64,000 nt of DNA, taken from Streptomyces ipomoeae 91-03 (lineage in GTDB: Bacteria; Actinomycetota; Actinomycetes; Streptomycetales; Streptomycetaceae). Below the pieces are notes generated by a model that saw only the letters and a program-made list of their open reading frames with translations, did not search any database and had not been told where the DNA came from. The translations under genes were made by a program, and so were the position numbers. Location: the NCBI RefSeq assembly GCF_000317595.1, contig NZ_AEJC01000061.1:23583-87582 (forward strand), written 5' to 3'. Positions within the stretch are counted from its first letter, which is position 1, and every line of letters starts with the position of its first letter. Shown one piece after another: positions 24,677-35,192 of the stretch.

Positions 24677-25168
24677 TCAGTGACCGCCCTGCTCCTTGAA
24701 GCGCTTGTACGACTTCTCGACCTCGGCCTCGGCCTCGGCGCGGCCGACCCAGTCGGCGCCCTCGACGGACTTGCCGGGCTCCAGGTCCTTGTAGACCTCG
24801 AAGAAGTGCTGGATCTCCAGGCGGTCGAACTCCGAGACGTGGTGGATGTCACGCAGGTGCTCCACGCGCGGGTCGGTCGCCGGGACGCACAGCAGCTTGT
24901 CGTCGCCGCCGGCCTCGTCCGTCATCCGGAACATGCCGATCGCACGGCACTTGATGAGGCAGCCCGGGAAGGTCGGCTCGTCCAGGATGACCAGCGCGTC
25001 CAGCGGGTCGCCGTCCTCGCCGAGGGTGTTCTCGACGAAGCCGTAGTCGGTCGGGTAGGCGGTCGAGGTGAAGAGACGACGGTCCAGGCGGATCCGACCG
25101 GTCTCGTGGTCCACCTCGTACTTGTTGCGCGAACCCTTCGGGATCTCGATCGTGACGTCGAACTCCAC
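24677..25168 (-). CDS. ppa: Inorganic pyrophosphatase
   Basis: A 163-residue family I soluble pyrophosphatase hydrolysing pyrophosphate to phosphate. Hallmarks: [20 protein letters not shown], the active-site signature [20 protein letters not shown] (PROSITE-type DGDPLD) and the conserved [23 protein letters not shown] 25168 gives [13 protein letters not shown], the usual length, with GGAGGA seven bases upstream; the longer frame from 25192 is less likely. It is divergent from the D,D-carboxypeptidase gene, a conserved neighbourhood in Streptomyces. Confidence 0.95.
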   Translation of the reverse strand: MEFDVTIEIPKGSRNKYEVDHETGRIRLDRRLFTSTAYPTDYGFVENTLGEDGDPLDALVILDEPTFPGCLIKCRAIGMFRMTDEAGGDDKLLCVPATDPRVEHLRDIHHVSEFDRLEIQHFFEVYKDLEPGKSVEGADWVGRAEAEAEVEKSYKRFKEQGGH

Positions 25169-25247
25169 CGGTGGCTCCTCCATGATCAACACATAGTTCT
25201 GGTGGTTAAGTGTCCCTCACGCTGGTGTGTGATCGCGAAAGGGGCTG

Positions 25248-26891
25248 GTGGTCGTGCCTGAGCCGAGGGTCTGGCGGGCCGCGAGACCGCATGTGGTGCG
25301 GGTCGCGCGCGCCGTGAAACCGCGCGTCGTGCGCGTCACGCACGCCGTGCGGCCCGGCGCCGCGCGCGTCGCACAGGCCGTGAAACCCGGTGTCGTACGC
25401 GCCGCGAGCGCCGTCACAGCCGGCTCTTCGCAGCTCGCGAGGGGTACGAAGAAGCTCACGACCCCCCAGCTCACCGCCTGCGCCGCCACCCTGGGACTGG
25501 TGCTCTCCGCCGGGGTGGTGACCGCCGCCGGACCCTGGGACTCCTCCGGTCAGCGTACGGCCGAGCACGACTGGGCCGCGTCGCGGGGTCGCCAGGGTGG
25601 CGCAGATCACGGACGTAATTCCGGTACGTCGTCCGGGTCCGCGGGGGCGCCCAAGCCCGCGCCGAGCGCCCCCTCCGTGCTCGCCGCGCTGGGCGGCGCC
25701 GCCGGCTCCGGATCCGCGCCCGGCGCCGCCGCGCTCGCCGACACCCTCGACCCGCTCCTGAGCGCCCCGGCGCTCGGCCCCCACCCCGCCGCGGCCGTCG
25801 TCGACGTGGCGACCGGCCGGCTGCTCTACGCCAAGGGCGCCGACAAGCCGCTGACCCCCGCCTCCACCACCAAGATCGCCACAGCCGCCGCGGCCCTCTC
25901 GGCCGCCGGCCCCGACCACCGCATCGAGACCCGTACGGTCCTCAAGCCCGACTCCGCCGACGTCGTCCTCGTGGGCGGCGGCGACCCCACCCTCACCGCT
26001 CGCGAAGACGGCGCCGGCAATGCGAGCCTGCGCACCCTCGCCGACAAGACGGCCGCCGCCCTCGCCGAGCGCCACCTGAACGAGATCACCCTCACCTACG
26101 ACACCTCCCTCTACGAAGGCCCCGAACTCCACACCATCGGCGTCGACGGCAACATCGCCCTAGTCACCCCGCTGATGGTCGACGAGGCCCGCCTCGACGA
26201 CTCCACCAGCGGCACCGCGACCCGCTCCACCGACCCGGCGGCGGACGCGACCGCGAAATTCGCGGCCCTCCTGGAGGACCGGGGCATCAAGACCACCTCG
26301 AAGGGCTCCGCCAAGGCGGCGAAGAACGCCGACGAGCTCGCCTCGGTCTCCTCCCCACCCCTCTCGGCCCTCGTCGAGCGCATGCTCACCAACAGCGACA
26401 ACGACATCGCCGAGGCCCTGGCCCGCCAGGTCGCGATCGCGACGGGCGAACCGGCGAGCTTCGAAGGCGGCGCGGCGGCGATCAAGAAGCAGCTGAAGAC
26501 ACTCGAACTCCCCCTGGACGGCGTCGACTTCGCCGACAGCAGCGGCCTCAGCCGGGGCAACGAACTCACCGCCGAATTCCTCACCACCCTCCTGGCCGCC
26601 TCCGCGACCCCGGCCCACCCCGAACTCCGCCCAGTCCTCACCGGCCTCCCCGTCGCCGGCTTCACCGGCACCCTCACCGGCCGCTACACCCCCGACGCCT
26701 CGGGCACCGGAGTGATCCGCGCCAAGACCGGCACCCTCACCGGCGTCAACACCTTGGCGGGAACGGTCGTGGACGCCGACGGCCGCCTCCTGGCCTTCGC
26801 GTTCCTGGCCACGGACACAACAGACCGAGAGGCAGCCCCAAAGGCCTTGGACGCGGCAGCCTCGGCGGTGGCAGCCTGCGGTTGCCGCTGA
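25248..26891 (+). CDS. dacB: D-alanyl-D-alanine carboxypeptidase/endopeptidase (PBP4, DacB type)
   Basis: A 547-residue membrane-anchored penicillin-binding protein trimming peptidoglycan stem peptides. Catalytic motifs: SxxK in PASTTKIATAAAAL (about residue 205), SDN in LTNSDNDIAEAL (about 382) and KTG in RAKTGTLTGVN (about 492). The N-terminus is unusual: ~70 Arg/Val/Ala-rich residues with a repeated R-AVKP-VVRV pattern precede a single membrane segment (LTACAATLGLVLSAGVVTAA, about 77-96) and a Ser/Gly/Ala linker. GTG 25248 or 25254 may be the start; AAAGGGG favours 25254. Confidence 0.9.
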   Translation: MVVPEPRVWRAARPHVVRVARAVKPRVVRVTHAVRPGAARVAQAVKPGVVRAASAVTAGSSQLARGTKKLTTPQLTACAATLGLVLSAGVVTAAGPWDSSGQRTAEHDWAASRGRQGGADHGRNSGTSSGSAGAPKPAPSAPSVLAALGGAAGSGSAPGAAALADTLDPLLSAPALGPHPAAAVVDVATGRLLYAKGADKPLTPASTTKIATAAAALSAAGPDHRIETRTVLKPDSADVVLVGGGDPTLTAREDGAGNASLRTLADKTAAALAERHLNEITLTYDTSLYEGPELHTIGVDGNIALVTPLMVDEARLDDSTSGTATRSTDPAADATAKFAALLEDRGIKTTSKGSAKAAKNADELASVSSPPLSALVERMLTNSDNDIAEALARQVAIATGEPASFEGGAAAIKKQLKTLELPLDGVDFADSSGLSRGNELTAEFLTTLLAASATPAHPELRPVLTGLPVAGFTGTLTGRYTPDASGTGVIRAKTGTLTGVNTLAGTVVDADGRLLAFAFLATDTTDREAAPKALDAAASAVAACGCR

Positions 26892-26941
26892 CCGTGGAGT
26901 GATCGCACTCTGGAAAGCCGGGGCGCAGCCCCGTGCTTCAA

Positions 26942-26970
26942 GGGGCGCGGGGAACTGCGCGAGCAACCAC
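26942..26970 (+). repeat. Dispersed Streptomyces repeat, copy B
   Basis: Begins GGGGCGCGGGGAACTGCGCG and continues AGCAACCAC, 50 bases after the dacB stop. GGGGCGCAGCCCC precedes it, a small hairpin often linked to this repeat. Confidence 0.7.
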
Positions 26971-27056
26971 AGACCACCCGCACCCGGAGAACAACAGGCA
27001 CCCACCCCCCACCTCACGGCCTGCCCCAAGCGGCAGCGCTCCCGTACGGTTGAAGA

Positions 27057-28181
27057 ATGACTCGCATCGGTGGTGCCGAGATGGTCGACTGGAATCTCGC
27101 GGTGGCGACCGCGACCCGGCTGGTACGGCCGGGCCCCGAGGTGAGCCGCGACGAGGCCCGGGCCATCGTCGCCGAGCTCCGCCGACACGCGAAGGCGTCC
27201 GAGGAGCACGTCCGCGGGTTCACGCGGATGCTCCCCGACACGGCCGACGACACACCTGTCCTGGTCGTCGACCGCCCCGGCTGGGTCCGGGCCAACGTCG
27301 CAGGCTTCCGTGAGCTGCTGAAGCCGCTGCTGGACAAGATGCAGGAACGTCGCAGCGGCACACCGGGCGGGGCCGTGCTGGGCGCGGTCGGCGGCAAGGT
27401 CACCGGCGTGGAGCTGGGGATGCTGCTGTCGTTCCTGTCCTCCCGCGTCCTCGGCCAGTACGAGACGTTCGCCCCGGCGACCCGTGACCTTCCGGCCGGG
27501 GAGAACGGCGGCGGCCGGCTGCTGCTGGTCGCGCCGAACATCGTGCACGTGGAGCGCGAGCTCGACGTGGAGCCCCATGACTTCCGCCTCTGGGTCTGTC
27601 TGCACGAGGAGACGCACCGGACGCAGTTCACGGCGGTGCCCTGGCTCAGAGACCACCTGGAGGGCGAAATCCAGTCGTTCTTGGGGGAGACCGAGGTCGA
27701 CCCCATGACCTTCCTGGAGCGCATCCGGGAGGCCGCCCAGTCACTCGCGGGTGGCCGACCCGAGGGAGAGGCGGGCGACGACGGTCACTCGATCGTGGAG
27801 TTGGTACAGACCCCGGCCCAGCGGGAGATCCTCGGCCGCCTCACCGCGGTGATGTCGCTCCTGGAGGGACACGCCGACTTCGTGATGGACGGCGTGGGCC
27901 CGGCGGTCGTGCCCTCGGTCGCCGAGATCCGCGAGAAGTTCCAGCAGCGGCGCGCGAAGGGCGCCTCACGCCTGGACCTCGCCCTGCGCAAGCTGCTGGG
28001 TTTGGATGCCAAACTCAGGCAGTACCGGGACGGGGAGCGGTTCGTACGGGCGGTCGTCGAACAGGTCGGCATGGACGGTTTCAACCGGGTGTGGACCTCC
28101 CCGAACACCCTGCCGACCAAGGCGGAGATCGCCAAACCGGCGGATTGGATCGCGCGGGTGCACCGCAAGGCCGAATCGTGA
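27057..28181 (+). CDS. Zinc-dependent metalloprotease (F420-biosynthesis-associated family)
   Basis: A 374-residue protein with a zincin HExxH motif, LWVCLHEETHRTQF (about residue 182), in the actinobacterial family often annotated as coenzyme F420 biosynthesis-associated protein or DUF2342-type hydrolase. A downstream acidic region (LTAVMSLLEGHADFVMDGVG) contains the ExH-type EGHADFVMD that can supply the third zinc ligand. No signal peptide. ATG 27057. It lies between dacB and tilS, a conserved position. Substrate unknown. Confidence 0.85.
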   Translation: MTRIGGAEMVDWNLAVATATRLVRPGPEVSRDEARAIVAELRRHAKASEEHVRGFTRMLPDTADDTPVLVVDRPGWVRANVAGFRELLKPLLDKMQERRSGTPGGAVLGAVGGKVTGVELGMLLSFLSSRVLGQYETFAPATRDLPAGENGGGRLLLVAPNIVHVERELDVEPHDFRLWVCLHEETHRTQFTAVPWLRDHLEGEIQSFLGETEVDPMTFLERIREAAQSLAGGRPEGEAGDDGHSIVELVQTPAQREILGRLTAVMSLLEGHADFVMDGVGPAVVPSVAEIREKFQQRRAKGASRLDLALRKLLGLDAKLRQYRDGERFVRAVVEQVGMDGFNRVWTSPNTLPTKAEIAKPADWIARVHRKAES

Positions 28182-28372
28182 GCTGCGCGTGAGCGTGGTG
28201 AACGAATCCGGCCGACGGCGGGCGAACGCTCCTCCCGTCACCCGTTCGAGGGACCGTGAGCGATGGGTAGGCGTGCAATGCTCGGGGAACGGCTCGGTTC
28301 TGTCACCATCTACACACTCTGAGTGACCGACCTCGGGCTCACCCCCCGACAATTTCATGAAGGGAACCGGAC

Positions 28373-29563
28373 ATGGGTCCCCACCCCGCGGTCGCGGCGA
28401 TACGCCTGGCGGTCCGCCGCGTACTCCACGACATCCTCACCGAACACCACGCCAACACGACCCGTCGCACGCCCGCCTACGCGACCCCCGGCGCGCCGCC
28501 CGTCACGGGCGCACAACCGGAGCCCGCGCCCCCCACGGCCGTACCCCCCGCAGCCGTGTCCGCCGGGTCGAAGTCCGCACGGCCCGCGTTCGCCGAGCCT
28601 CGGGGCGCGGAGCCCGCGATCGTCGCAGCCACCGCACACGAGCAGCCCCTCCCGCCGCTCGTGCTCGTGGCGTGCTCCGGCGGCGCCGACTCCATGGCGC
28701 TCGCCTCCGCCCTCGCCTTCGAGGCGCCCAAGCTCGGCATCCGCGCCGGCGGCATCACCGTCGACCACGGACTGCAGCCGGGCTCCGAGCTGCGCGCCGA
28801 GGAAGTCGTCCTGCGTCTGCGGGAACTCGGCCTCGACCCTGCCGAGTCCGTCGCCGTGACCGTCGGCCGTGACGGCGGCCCCGAGGCCGCCGCCCGCGAC
28901 GCCCGCTACGCCGCCCTGGACGCCGCCCTCGAACGCCATGGCGCCACCGCCCTCCTGCTCGGCCACACCCGCGACGACCAAGCCGAAACCGTCCTGCTCG
29001 GCCTCGCCCGCGGCTCCGGCATCCGCTCCCTGTCCGGTATGGCCGCGGTCTCGGGGGCCGACGGCCGCTACCGCCGCCCCTTCCTCGGGCTCGACCGGCA
29101 GACCGCCCGCAAGGCCTGCATGGTCCAGTCCCTCCCCGTCTGGGACGACCCCCACAACACCGACCCCGCCTACACCCGCTCCCGACTGCGGCACGAGGGC
29201 CTGCCCGCCCTGGAGAAGGCGCTCGGCAAGGGCGTCGTCGAGGCCCTCGCCCGTACGGCCCAGCTCTCCCGCGACGACGCCGACGCCCTCGACTCCTGGG
29301 CCCGCCAGGCCGAGGACTCCGTACGCGACGCCTCCGGCTTCCTGGTGTGCGCCAAGCTCTACGCCCTACCGCCCGCCGTACGCCGCCGCATCCTGCGCCG
29401 TGCCGCCATCGAGGCGGGCGCCCCGGCCGGTTCCCTCTTCGCCCGCCACATCGAGGAAGTCGACCGGCTCATCACCGGCTGGCGCGGCCAGGGAGCCATC
29501 AATCTCCCCGGCCGGGTCGTCGCCCAACGGCAGGGTGGCAGACTGGTGATTCGGCAAGGCTGA
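28373..29563 (+). CDS. tilS: tRNA(Ile)-lysidine synthetase
   Basis: A 396-residue N-type ATP pyrophosphatase that converts the wobble cytidine of tRNA-Ile(CAU) to lysidine, an essential step for decoding AUA. The PP-loop SGGADS ([13 protein letters not shown]) is near residue 102, followed by [13 protein letters not shown] and the family core [13 protein letters not shown]. The spacer between the first helix ([16 protein letters not shown]) and the PP-loop is unusually long and Pro/Ala-rich (about residues 40-95). ATG 28373 has GAAGGGA upstream. hpt and ftsH follow on the same strand, a widely conserved bacterial order. Confidence 0.93.
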   Translation: MGPHPAVAAIRLAVRRVLHDILTEHHANTTRRTPAYATPGAPPVTGAQPEPAPPTAVPPAAVSAGSKSARPAFAEPRGAEPAIVAATAHEQPLPPLVLVACSGGADSMALASALAFEAPKLGIRAGGITVDHGLQPGSELRAEEVVLRLRELGLDPAESVAVTVGRDGGPEAAARDARYAALDAALERHGATALLLGHTRDDQAETVLLGLARGSGIRSLSGMAAVSGADGRYRRPFLGLDRQTARKACMVQSLPVWDDPHNTDPAYTRSRLRHEGLPALEKALGKGVVEALARTAQLSRDDADALDSWARQAEDSVRDASGFLVCAKLYALPPAVRRRILRRAAIEAGAPAGSLFARHIEEVDRLITGWRGQGAINLPGRVVAQRQGGRLVIRQG

Positions 29564-29663
29564 AACCGGACTCCCGGCGGGGCCCCTCACACGGGCCCCG
29601 AGCCCCCTCGCGCGGGGCGGCGGGCGCCCCGGAGCGAGCCAAAATGGGGCACGACCGAAAGTG

Positions 29664-30224
29664 ATGCGGGTGGACGCGAAAGACATGGGTGCGGACCTCA
29701 AGCAGGTACTCATCACCAAGGAAGAGATCGACGCGAAGCTGGCCGAGCTGGCCGCGAAGATCGACACGGAGTACGAGGGCAAGGACCTGCTTCTCGTCGG
29801 CGTCCTCAAGGGCGCGGTGATGGTCATGGCCGACCTCGCCCGGGCGCTGTCCACCCCGGTCACCATGGACTGGATGGCGGTGTCCTCCTACGGCGCGGGC
29901 ACCCAGTCCTCCGGTGTGGTGCGGATCCTCAAGGACCTCGACACCGATATCAAGGGCAAGCACGTCCTGATCGTCGAGGACATCATCGACTCCGGCCTGA
30001 CCCTGTCCTGGCTGATCTCCAACCTCGGCTCCCGTGAGCCCGAGTCACTGAAGATCTGCACCCTGCTGCGCAAGCCCGACGCCGCCAAGGTCGCCCTCGA
30101 CGTCGAGTGGGTCGGCTTCGACATCCCCAACGAGTTCGTCGTCGGCTACGGCCTCGACTACGCCGAGAAGTACCGCAACCTCCCGTTCGTGGGTACGCTC
30201 GCGCCTCACGTCTACGGCGGCTGA
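29664..30224 (+). CDS. hpt: Hypoxanthine phosphoribosyltransferase
   Basis: A 186-residue purine-salvage enzyme converting hypoxanthine/guanine and PRPP to the nucleotide. The PRPP-binding motif [17 protein letters not shown] (about 105-121), the base-binding [20 protein letters not shown] and the flexible-loop SSYG are intact. ATG 29664 ([12 protein letters not shown]) is taken; the GTG three bases earlier is out-competed. It lies between tilS and ftsH. Confidence 0.95.
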   Translation: MRVDAKDMGADLKQVLITKEEIDAKLAELAAKIDTEYEGKDLLLVGVLKGAVMVMADLARALSTPVTMDWMAVSSYGAGTQSSGVVRILKDLDTDIKGKHVLIVEDIIDSGLTLSWLISNLGSREPESLKICTLLRKPDAAKVALDVEWVGFDIPNEFVVGYGLDYAEKYRNLPFVGTLAPHVYGG

Positions 30225-30477
30225 CGCCGTCTGCGGCGGCTGCAACGCCCTCGTCACGAGGCAGGTGTCGTCCTCGTCACGAATACGGGCCGGTCTTCCC
30301 AAGACGCTCGGGAACCCCAGCGGGTTCCGCGCCGTTGGAGGATGCGAGGACGGGATTGCCATCAGTCCCGAACGGCTCCCATGCGGCTTCGGGTGACAAT
30401 GCTGGGGTACCGTCCGAAGAACAGTCTTTATCAAACTCACTATGGCAGGAGGGACGGGGCGGCACCGCTCCGTATGG

Positions 30478-32493
30478 ATGGACGTGAAGCGATACTTCCG
30501 TGGGCCAGTCATGTGGATCGTGCTGGCCGTCCTTGCCGTGGTCGTGTTGATGCAGGTCGTCGGCTCGTCCGGCGGCTACAAGACGGTGGACACGGGCCAG
30601 GTCGTCCAGGCGATCAACGACAACAAGGTCCAAGAAGCCAAACTCACCACTGGCGAAGAGCAGACCATCAAGGTCCAGCTCAAGAAGGGTGAGGAGATCG
30701 AGGGCAGCTCGAAGATCCAGGCGAGCTACATCGGCGACCAGGGCTTCACCCTCGCCAACACCCTGCAGGACAAGTTCCAGAACAAGCAGATCCCCGAGGG
30801 CTACACGGTCTCCCCGACCAAGCAGAACGCTTTCGTCGGCATCCTGCTCTCGCTGCTCCCCTTCGTCCTCATCGTGGTCGTCTTCCTGTTCCTGATGAAC
30901 CAGATGCAGGGCGGCGGCTCCCGGGTGATGAACTTCGGGAAGTCCAAGGCCAAGCTCATCACCAAGGACACCCCGAAGACCACGTTCGCCGACGTCGCGG
31001 GCGCGGACGAGGCCGTCGAGGAGCTCCACGAGATCAAGGAGTTCCTGCAGGAGCCCGCCAAGTTCCAGGCGGTCGGCGCCAAGATCCCCAAGGGTGTGCT
31101 GCTCTACGGCCCGCCCGGTACGGGCAAGACGCTCCTCGCACGCGCCGTCGCCGGCGAGGCGGGCGTCCCCTTCTACTCGATCTCCGGTTCCGACTTCGTC
31201 GAGATGTTCGTCGGTGTCGGTGCCTCCCGGGTCCGTGACCTGTTCGAGCAGGCCAAGGCGAACGCCCCGGCGATCGTCTTCGTCGACGAGATCGACGCGG
31301 TCGGCCGCCACCGCGGCGCCGGCCTCGGCGGCGGTCACGACGAGCGCGAGCAGACCCTGAACCAGCTCCTCGTCGAGATGGACGGCTTCGACGTCAAGGG
31401 CGGTGTGATCCTCATCGCCGCGACGAACCGCCCCGACATCCTCGACCCGGCGCTGCTGCGCCCCGGCCGCTTCGACCGGCAGATCGCCGTCGACCGCCCG
31501 GACATGCAGGGCCGCCTGGAGATCCTCAAGGTCCACCAGAAGGGCAAGCCGGTCGCGCCCGACGTCGACCTCTCCGCCGTCGCCCGCCGTACCCCCGGCA
31601 TGACGGGTGCCGATCTGTCCAACGTCCTGAACGAGGCCGCGCTTCTGACGGCCCGCAGCGACAAGAAGCTGATCGACAACCAGATGCTGGACGAGGCGAT
31701 CGACCGCGTGGTCGCGGGTCCCCAGAAGCGGACCCGGATCATGTCGGACAAGGAGAAGAAGATCACCGCGTACCACGAGGGCGGCCACGCCCTGGTCGCG
31801 GCGGCCTCCCCGAACTCCGACCCGGTCCACAAGATCACGATCCTGTCCCGTGGCCGTGCCCTCGGCTACACCATGGTCCTGCCGGACGAGGACAAGTACT
31901 CGACCACCCGCAACGAGATGCTCGACCAGCTCGGCTACATGCTGGGCGGTCGCGCCGCCGAGGAACTGGTCTTCCACGACCCGACCACCGGCGCCGCGAA
32001 CGACATCGAGAAGGCCACCAACCTGGCCCGCGCGATGGTCACCCAGTACGGCATGACCGAGCGTCTCGGCGCCATCAAGTTCGGCGGCGACAACACCGAG
32101 CCGTTCCTCGGACGTGAGATGGCTCACCAGCGCGACTACTCGGAAGAGGTCGCCGCCCTGGTGGACGAAGAGGTCAAGAAGCTCATCGAGAACGCGCACA
32201 ACGAGGCCTGGGAGATCCTGGTCGAGAACCGCGACGTCCTCGACAACCTGGTGCTCCAGCTGCTGGAGAAGGAGACACTGGGCAAGGAGGAGATCGCCGA
32301 GATCTTCGCCCCCGTCGTCAAGCGCCCGCCCCGGCCCGCCTGGACCGGCTCCTCCCGCCGCACCCCCTCCACCCGTCCGCCGGTGCTCTCCCCCAAGGAG
32401 CTCGCACTGACGAACGGCGCCAACGGCGCGAGCCCGGCGATCACGGCCAACGCCGCCGTGGACGCCGTGGCGGAGGAGCGTCCGGAGAGCTGA
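30478..32493 (+). CDS. ftsH: ATP-dependent zinc metalloprotease FtsH
   Basis: A 671-residue membrane AAA+ protease degrading membrane and short-lived cytosolic proteins. The first membrane helix ([17 protein letters not shown]), an extracytoplasmic domain and a second helix ([20 protein letters not shown]) precede the AAA module: Walker A GPPGTGKT (about 211), Walker B IVFVDEID, and second region of homology [20 protein letters not shown]. The protease site [10 protein letters not shown] (about 433) follows. ATG 30478 ([13 protein letters not shown]) matches the family; an in-frame ATG at 30442 would add 12 residues and neither has a close ribosome-binding site. The C-terminal tail is Ala/Asn-rich. 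Confidence 0.95.
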   Translation: MDVKRYFRGPVMWIVLAVLAVVVLMQVVGSSGGYKTVDTGQVVQAINDNKVQEAKLTTGEEQTIKVQLKKGEEIEGSSKIQASYIGDQGFTLANTLQDKFQNKQIPEGYTVSPTKQNAFVGILLSLLPFVLIVVVFLFLMNQMQGGGSRVMNFGKSKAKLITKDTPKTTFADVAGADEAVEELHEIKEFLQEPAKFQAVGAKIPKGVLLYGPPGTGKTLLARAVAGEAGVPFYSISGSDFVEMFVGVGASRVRDLFEQAKANAPAIVFVDEIDAVGRHRGAGLGGGHDEREQTLNQLLVEMDGFDVKGGVILIAATNRPDILDPALLRPGRFDRQIAVDRPDMQGRLEILKVHQKGKPVAPDVDLSAVARRTPGMTGADLSNVLNEAALLTARSDKKLIDNQMLDEAIDRVVAGPQKRTRIMSDKEKKITAYHEGGHALVAAASPNSDPVHKITILSRGRALGYTMVLPDEDKYSTTRNEMLDQLGYMLGGRAAEELVFHDPTTGAANDIEKATNLARAMVTQYGMTERLGAIKFGGDNTEPFLGREMAHQRDYSEEVAALVDEEVKKLIENAHNEAWEILVENRDVLDNLVLQLLEKETLGKEEIAEIFAPVVKRPPRPAWTGSSRRTPSTRPPVLSPKELALTNGANGASPAITANAAVDAVAEERPES

Positions 32494-32668
32494 CACCCGC
32501 GGTGAGAGCCGGCCACCGGAAGCCCCGCTCCCGGCCCACGGCCGTCTCACCAGGTCCGGAATGGATGCCGTGCCCCCCTGGTTCTAGCCTGGGGGGCGCG
32601 GCATTACGTATGGCCGTACGGCAGACGCGTAATCCGTATGCGTCGCAGGCACAGGAGCGAGGCACCAC

Positions 32669-33274
32669 ATGACCGACCCCGTGACGCTCGACGGCGAGGG
32701 CACCATCGGCGAGTTCGACAGGAAACGCGCCGAGAACGCCATACGGGAGTTGCTGATCGCGGTCGGGGAGGACCCCGACCGGGAGGGCCTCAGGGAGACG
32801 CCGGCGCGGGTGGCTCGGGCCTATCGAGAGCTCCTTGCGGGACATGGGCAGGAGCCCGAGGACGTCCTGACGACCACGTTCGATATCGGGCATGACGAGA
32901 TGGTCCTGGTCAAAGACATCGAGATCGTATCGCTCTGTGAACATCACATGCTGCCATTTCATGGTGTAGCTCACATCGGGTACATTCCGGCGGAAAGCGG
33001 CAAGATCACAGGCCTGTCGAAACTTGCCCGGCTGGTCGAGGTGTTCGCTCGTCGTCTGCAGGTGCAGGAACGACTCACCACGCAGGTCGCCGACTCCCTC
33101 ATGAAGATCCTCGAGGCTCGTGGGGTGATCGTCGTCATCGAGGCCGAGCACATGTGCATGTCGGTGCGTGGCATCCGCAAGCCGGGCGCCAAGACGACGA
33201 CTTCGGCGGTGCGCGGCCAGCTTCGGGACGCTACGACCCGCGCCGAGGCGATGAGTCTGATACTGGCGCGCTGA
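32669..33274 (+). CDS. folE: GTP cyclohydrolase I
   Basis: A 201-residue enzyme forming 7,8-dihydroneopterin triphosphate from GTP, the first step of folate synthesis. The zinc/catalytic region [40 protein letters not shown] and [20 protein letters not shown] are complete. ATG 32669 with GAGCGAGG upstream. The remaining folate genes (folP, folB, folK) lie just beyond on the opposite strand, so the pathway is split into two convergent units. Confidence 0.96.
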   Translation: MTDPVTLDGEGTIGEFDRKRAENAIRELLIAVGEDPDREGLRETPARVARAYRELLAGHGQEPEDVLTTTFDIGHDEMVLVKDIEIVSLCEHHMLPFHGVAHIGYIPAESGKITGLSKLARLVEVFARRLQVQERLTTQVADSLMKILEARGVIVVIEAEHMCMSVRGIRKPGAKTTTSAVRGQLRDATTRAEAMSLILAR

Positions 33275-33304
33275 CCCGCCGGACCGTCAAACCCTGGTGA
33301 CCGG

Positions 33305-33790
33305 CTACGCCGCCCGTGCCGCGCTCCCGTTGTCGTCGTCGTCCTCCGGAAGCTTGCACACGCGCTCCAGGAACAACGCGGCCACTATGACGGCGATGCC
33401 CGCGACGACGGAGGAGCCGGCGTAGATGGCCTGGTCGCGGCGGGCCGGGACCTCCAGGTACTCCAGCAGGAAGGCGCCCACGCCGCCGTACATCCCGGCG
33501 ACGAGCGCGGCGACCAGGGCGCTGGCCTGGCCGAAGACGACCGCGCGGGCGGCCATCAGGGGGTCGACCCCCTTGGCGTCGGGCCGGCGCTCCCGCTGGG
33601 CCTTGAGCCGGTTGCGGATCGACAGGGCCGTGGCCGTGAGGACGGCGGCGATCAGCGCGAGGACGATGGGCGCGGCCAGCGGGACGCTGGGCAGGGTCCC
33701 CACCGAGTTCCACAGCCGGGCTCCCGCCCAGGACAGCACCCCGGCCACGACGAACACCGCGGCAAGCGTCCTGATGCGCAGCTCTTTCAC
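33305..33790 (-). CDS. DUF3180 membrane protein
   Basis: A 161-residue protein with four predicted transmembrane helices (VFVVAGVLSWAGARLW; IVLALIAAVLTATALSI; FGQASALVAALVAGMYGGVG; AIYAGSSVVAGIAVIVAALF) and a short acidic C-terminus. This is the actinobacterial DUF3180 family, regularly encoded after folK; no role is known. GTG 33790 has AAGGGG four bases upstream. Last gene of the leftward folate operon. Confidence 0.85.
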   Translation of the reverse strand: MKELRIRTLAAVFVVAGVLSWAGARLWNSVGTLPSVPLAAPIVLALIAAVLTATALSIRNRLKAQRERRPDAKGVDPLMAARAVVFGQASALVAALVAGMYGGVGAFLLEYLEVPARRDQAIYAGSSVVAGIAVIVAALFLERVCKLPEDDDDNGSAARAA

Positions 33791-33903
33791 GATGCCCCTT
33801 CGATGAGCCAGACGGTCCGTACGGGTCCGGCGGCCGTCCGGAAGCGGTCCGGAGGAGCTCCGGACGGTCCCGGGGACGATCCCGACCCGGTAGACCTTAA
33901 CGA

Positions 33904-34515
33904 CTACGCGGGCAGCTGGAGTTCCAGGTCGGCGCGGGGCGACACGCCCTCCCTGGTGATGTCGGCGAGGAGCTGGGCCACACCGCCGCGCCCCGGAAGC
34001 TGCGCCTCGGGCTCGACGTCGTGCCAGGGGGCGAGGACGAAGGCCCGTTCGTGCGCGCGCGGGTGAGGCAGGGTCAGCACCGGGTCGTCGGAGACCACGT
34101 CGGCGTACGCGACGATGTCCACGTCGAGGGTGCGCGGTCCCCACCGCTCGTCCCGTACGCGGTGGAAGGCCTCCTCGACGGCGTGGGCGCGCTCCAGCAG
34201 GGACGACGGGGGCAGGGTGGTCTTCAGGACGACGACGGCGTTGAAGTAGCTCGGCTGGCTGCCGGGGGCCACGCCCCACGGCTCCGTCTCGTACACCGGG
34301 GAGACGGCCTTGATGCGGACGCCGGGGGTGTCCTCCAGCGCGTCGATGGCGCCCTGGAGGTTCTCCAGCCGGTTGCCCAGGTTGGAGCCCAGGGAGATCA
34401 CGGCCCGTCGCGGGTTGTGCAGGGTGGTGTCGGCGGCGTCCACCTTCTCCACGACGGAGGCGGGCACCGGCTGTACGGTCGGGTCGCTCTGACCCTCGGT
34501 GAAGAACGCGGTCAT
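33904..34515 (-). CDS. folK: 2-amino-4-hydroxy-6-hydroxymethyldihydropteridine pyrophosphokinase
   Basis: A 203-residue HPPK transferring pyrophosphate from ATP to 6-hydroxymethyl-dihydropterin. After a ~35-residue non-conserved leader come AVISLGSNLGNRLENLQGAI, the substrate loop VSPVYETEPWG and the signature DERWGPRTLDVDIVAYAD, then LPHPRAHERAFVLAPW. ATG 34515 overlaps the folB stop by 4 nt (ATGA), so it is translationally coupled to folB. Confidence 0.95.
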   Translation of the reverse strand: MTAFFTEGQSDPTVQPVPASVVEKVDAADTTLHNPRRAVISLGSNLGNRLENLQGAIDALEDTPGVRIKAVSPVYETEPWGVAPGSQPSYFNAVVVLKTTLPPSSLLERAHAVEEAFHRVRDERWGPRTLDVDIVAYADVVSDDPVLTLPHPRAHERAFVLAPWHDVEPEAQLPGRGGVAQLLADITREGVSPRADLELQLPA

Positions 34516-34871
34516 ACTCGGCTCCGGGTGATGGTGACGGTCACGTCGTCGAAGGGGACCGTGATCGGCGCGTTCGGTTTGTGCACGCTGACCTCGACCT
34601 CCTGGACCCCGTCGTGCTTCAGGCACGCCTGGGCGATGTGCTCGGCGAGCGTCTCTATGAGGTTCACCGGCTCGCCCTCGACGATGGCGACGACCTCCTC
34701 CGCCACGATCCCGTAGTGCACGGTCTTCGTCAGATCGTCGGCGGCGGCGGCCGGCCGGGTGTCCAGGCCCAGCGTCAGGTCCACGACGAAGGTCTGGCCT
34801 TCCTCGCGTTCGTGCGGGAACACTCCGTGGTACCCACGGGCCCTGAGGCCGCGCAGCGCGACACGATCCAC
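34512..34871 (-). CDS. folB: Dihydroneopterin aldolase
   Basis: A 119-residue aldolase producing 6-hydroxymethyl-dihydropterin and glycolaldehyde. LRGLRARGYHGVFPHEREEG carries the conserved active-site HGV-xxE, and VNLIETLAEHIAQACL and VSVHKPNAPI follow. GTG 34871 has AGGAG eight bases upstream; GTG 34880 is too close to it. Coupled to folK. Confidence 0.94.
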   Translation of the reverse strand: MDRVALRGLRARGYHGVFPHEREEGQTFVVDLTLGLDTRPAAAADDLTKTVHYGIVAEEVVAIVEGEPVNLIETLAEHIAQACLKHDGVQEVEVSVHKPNAPITVPFDDVTVTITRSRV

Positions 34872-35192
34872 GCGAATCACTCCTGCAGTCGTCGGGCGGT
34901 GCTCTTCCGGCCCGTACACACAGCGGCTGCGCCGCGGGCCGGGACCCCGGCCGGTGTCCTCCGTGTGCGGTCGCCACACCGGCCACCATCGAATCTACCT
35001 GCGGCCACTGACAGCGCTCACCCACCGACGCCCGGTTCCGGCACCTGTACAGACCGGGTTCATCGGGCGTTTCCCCCGGGGGAAGACGGCGGCTCACGGG
35101 TCGGAAGCCGCCCCTACCCGCAGACCGTGTTTCCAATCACTTCTCAGGACGGCGGGTCGATCACTTCTGCAGGGCGGCGGACCGATCACTTC
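34872..35192. other. Intergenic region with 24-bp tandem repeat
   Basis: No gene. Three tandem units ATCACTTCTCAGGACGGCGG-GTC(G/C) at 35136-35159, 35160-35184 and 35185-35208. The last unit contains the stop codon of the NTF2-like gene, so the gene's 3' end has been copied downstream twice. Confidence 0.75.

Noticed and set aside
30277..32550. 757-residue antisense open frame to ftsH
   Set aside because: Shadow of ftsH caused by GC-rich third positions; low-complexity product, no family motif.
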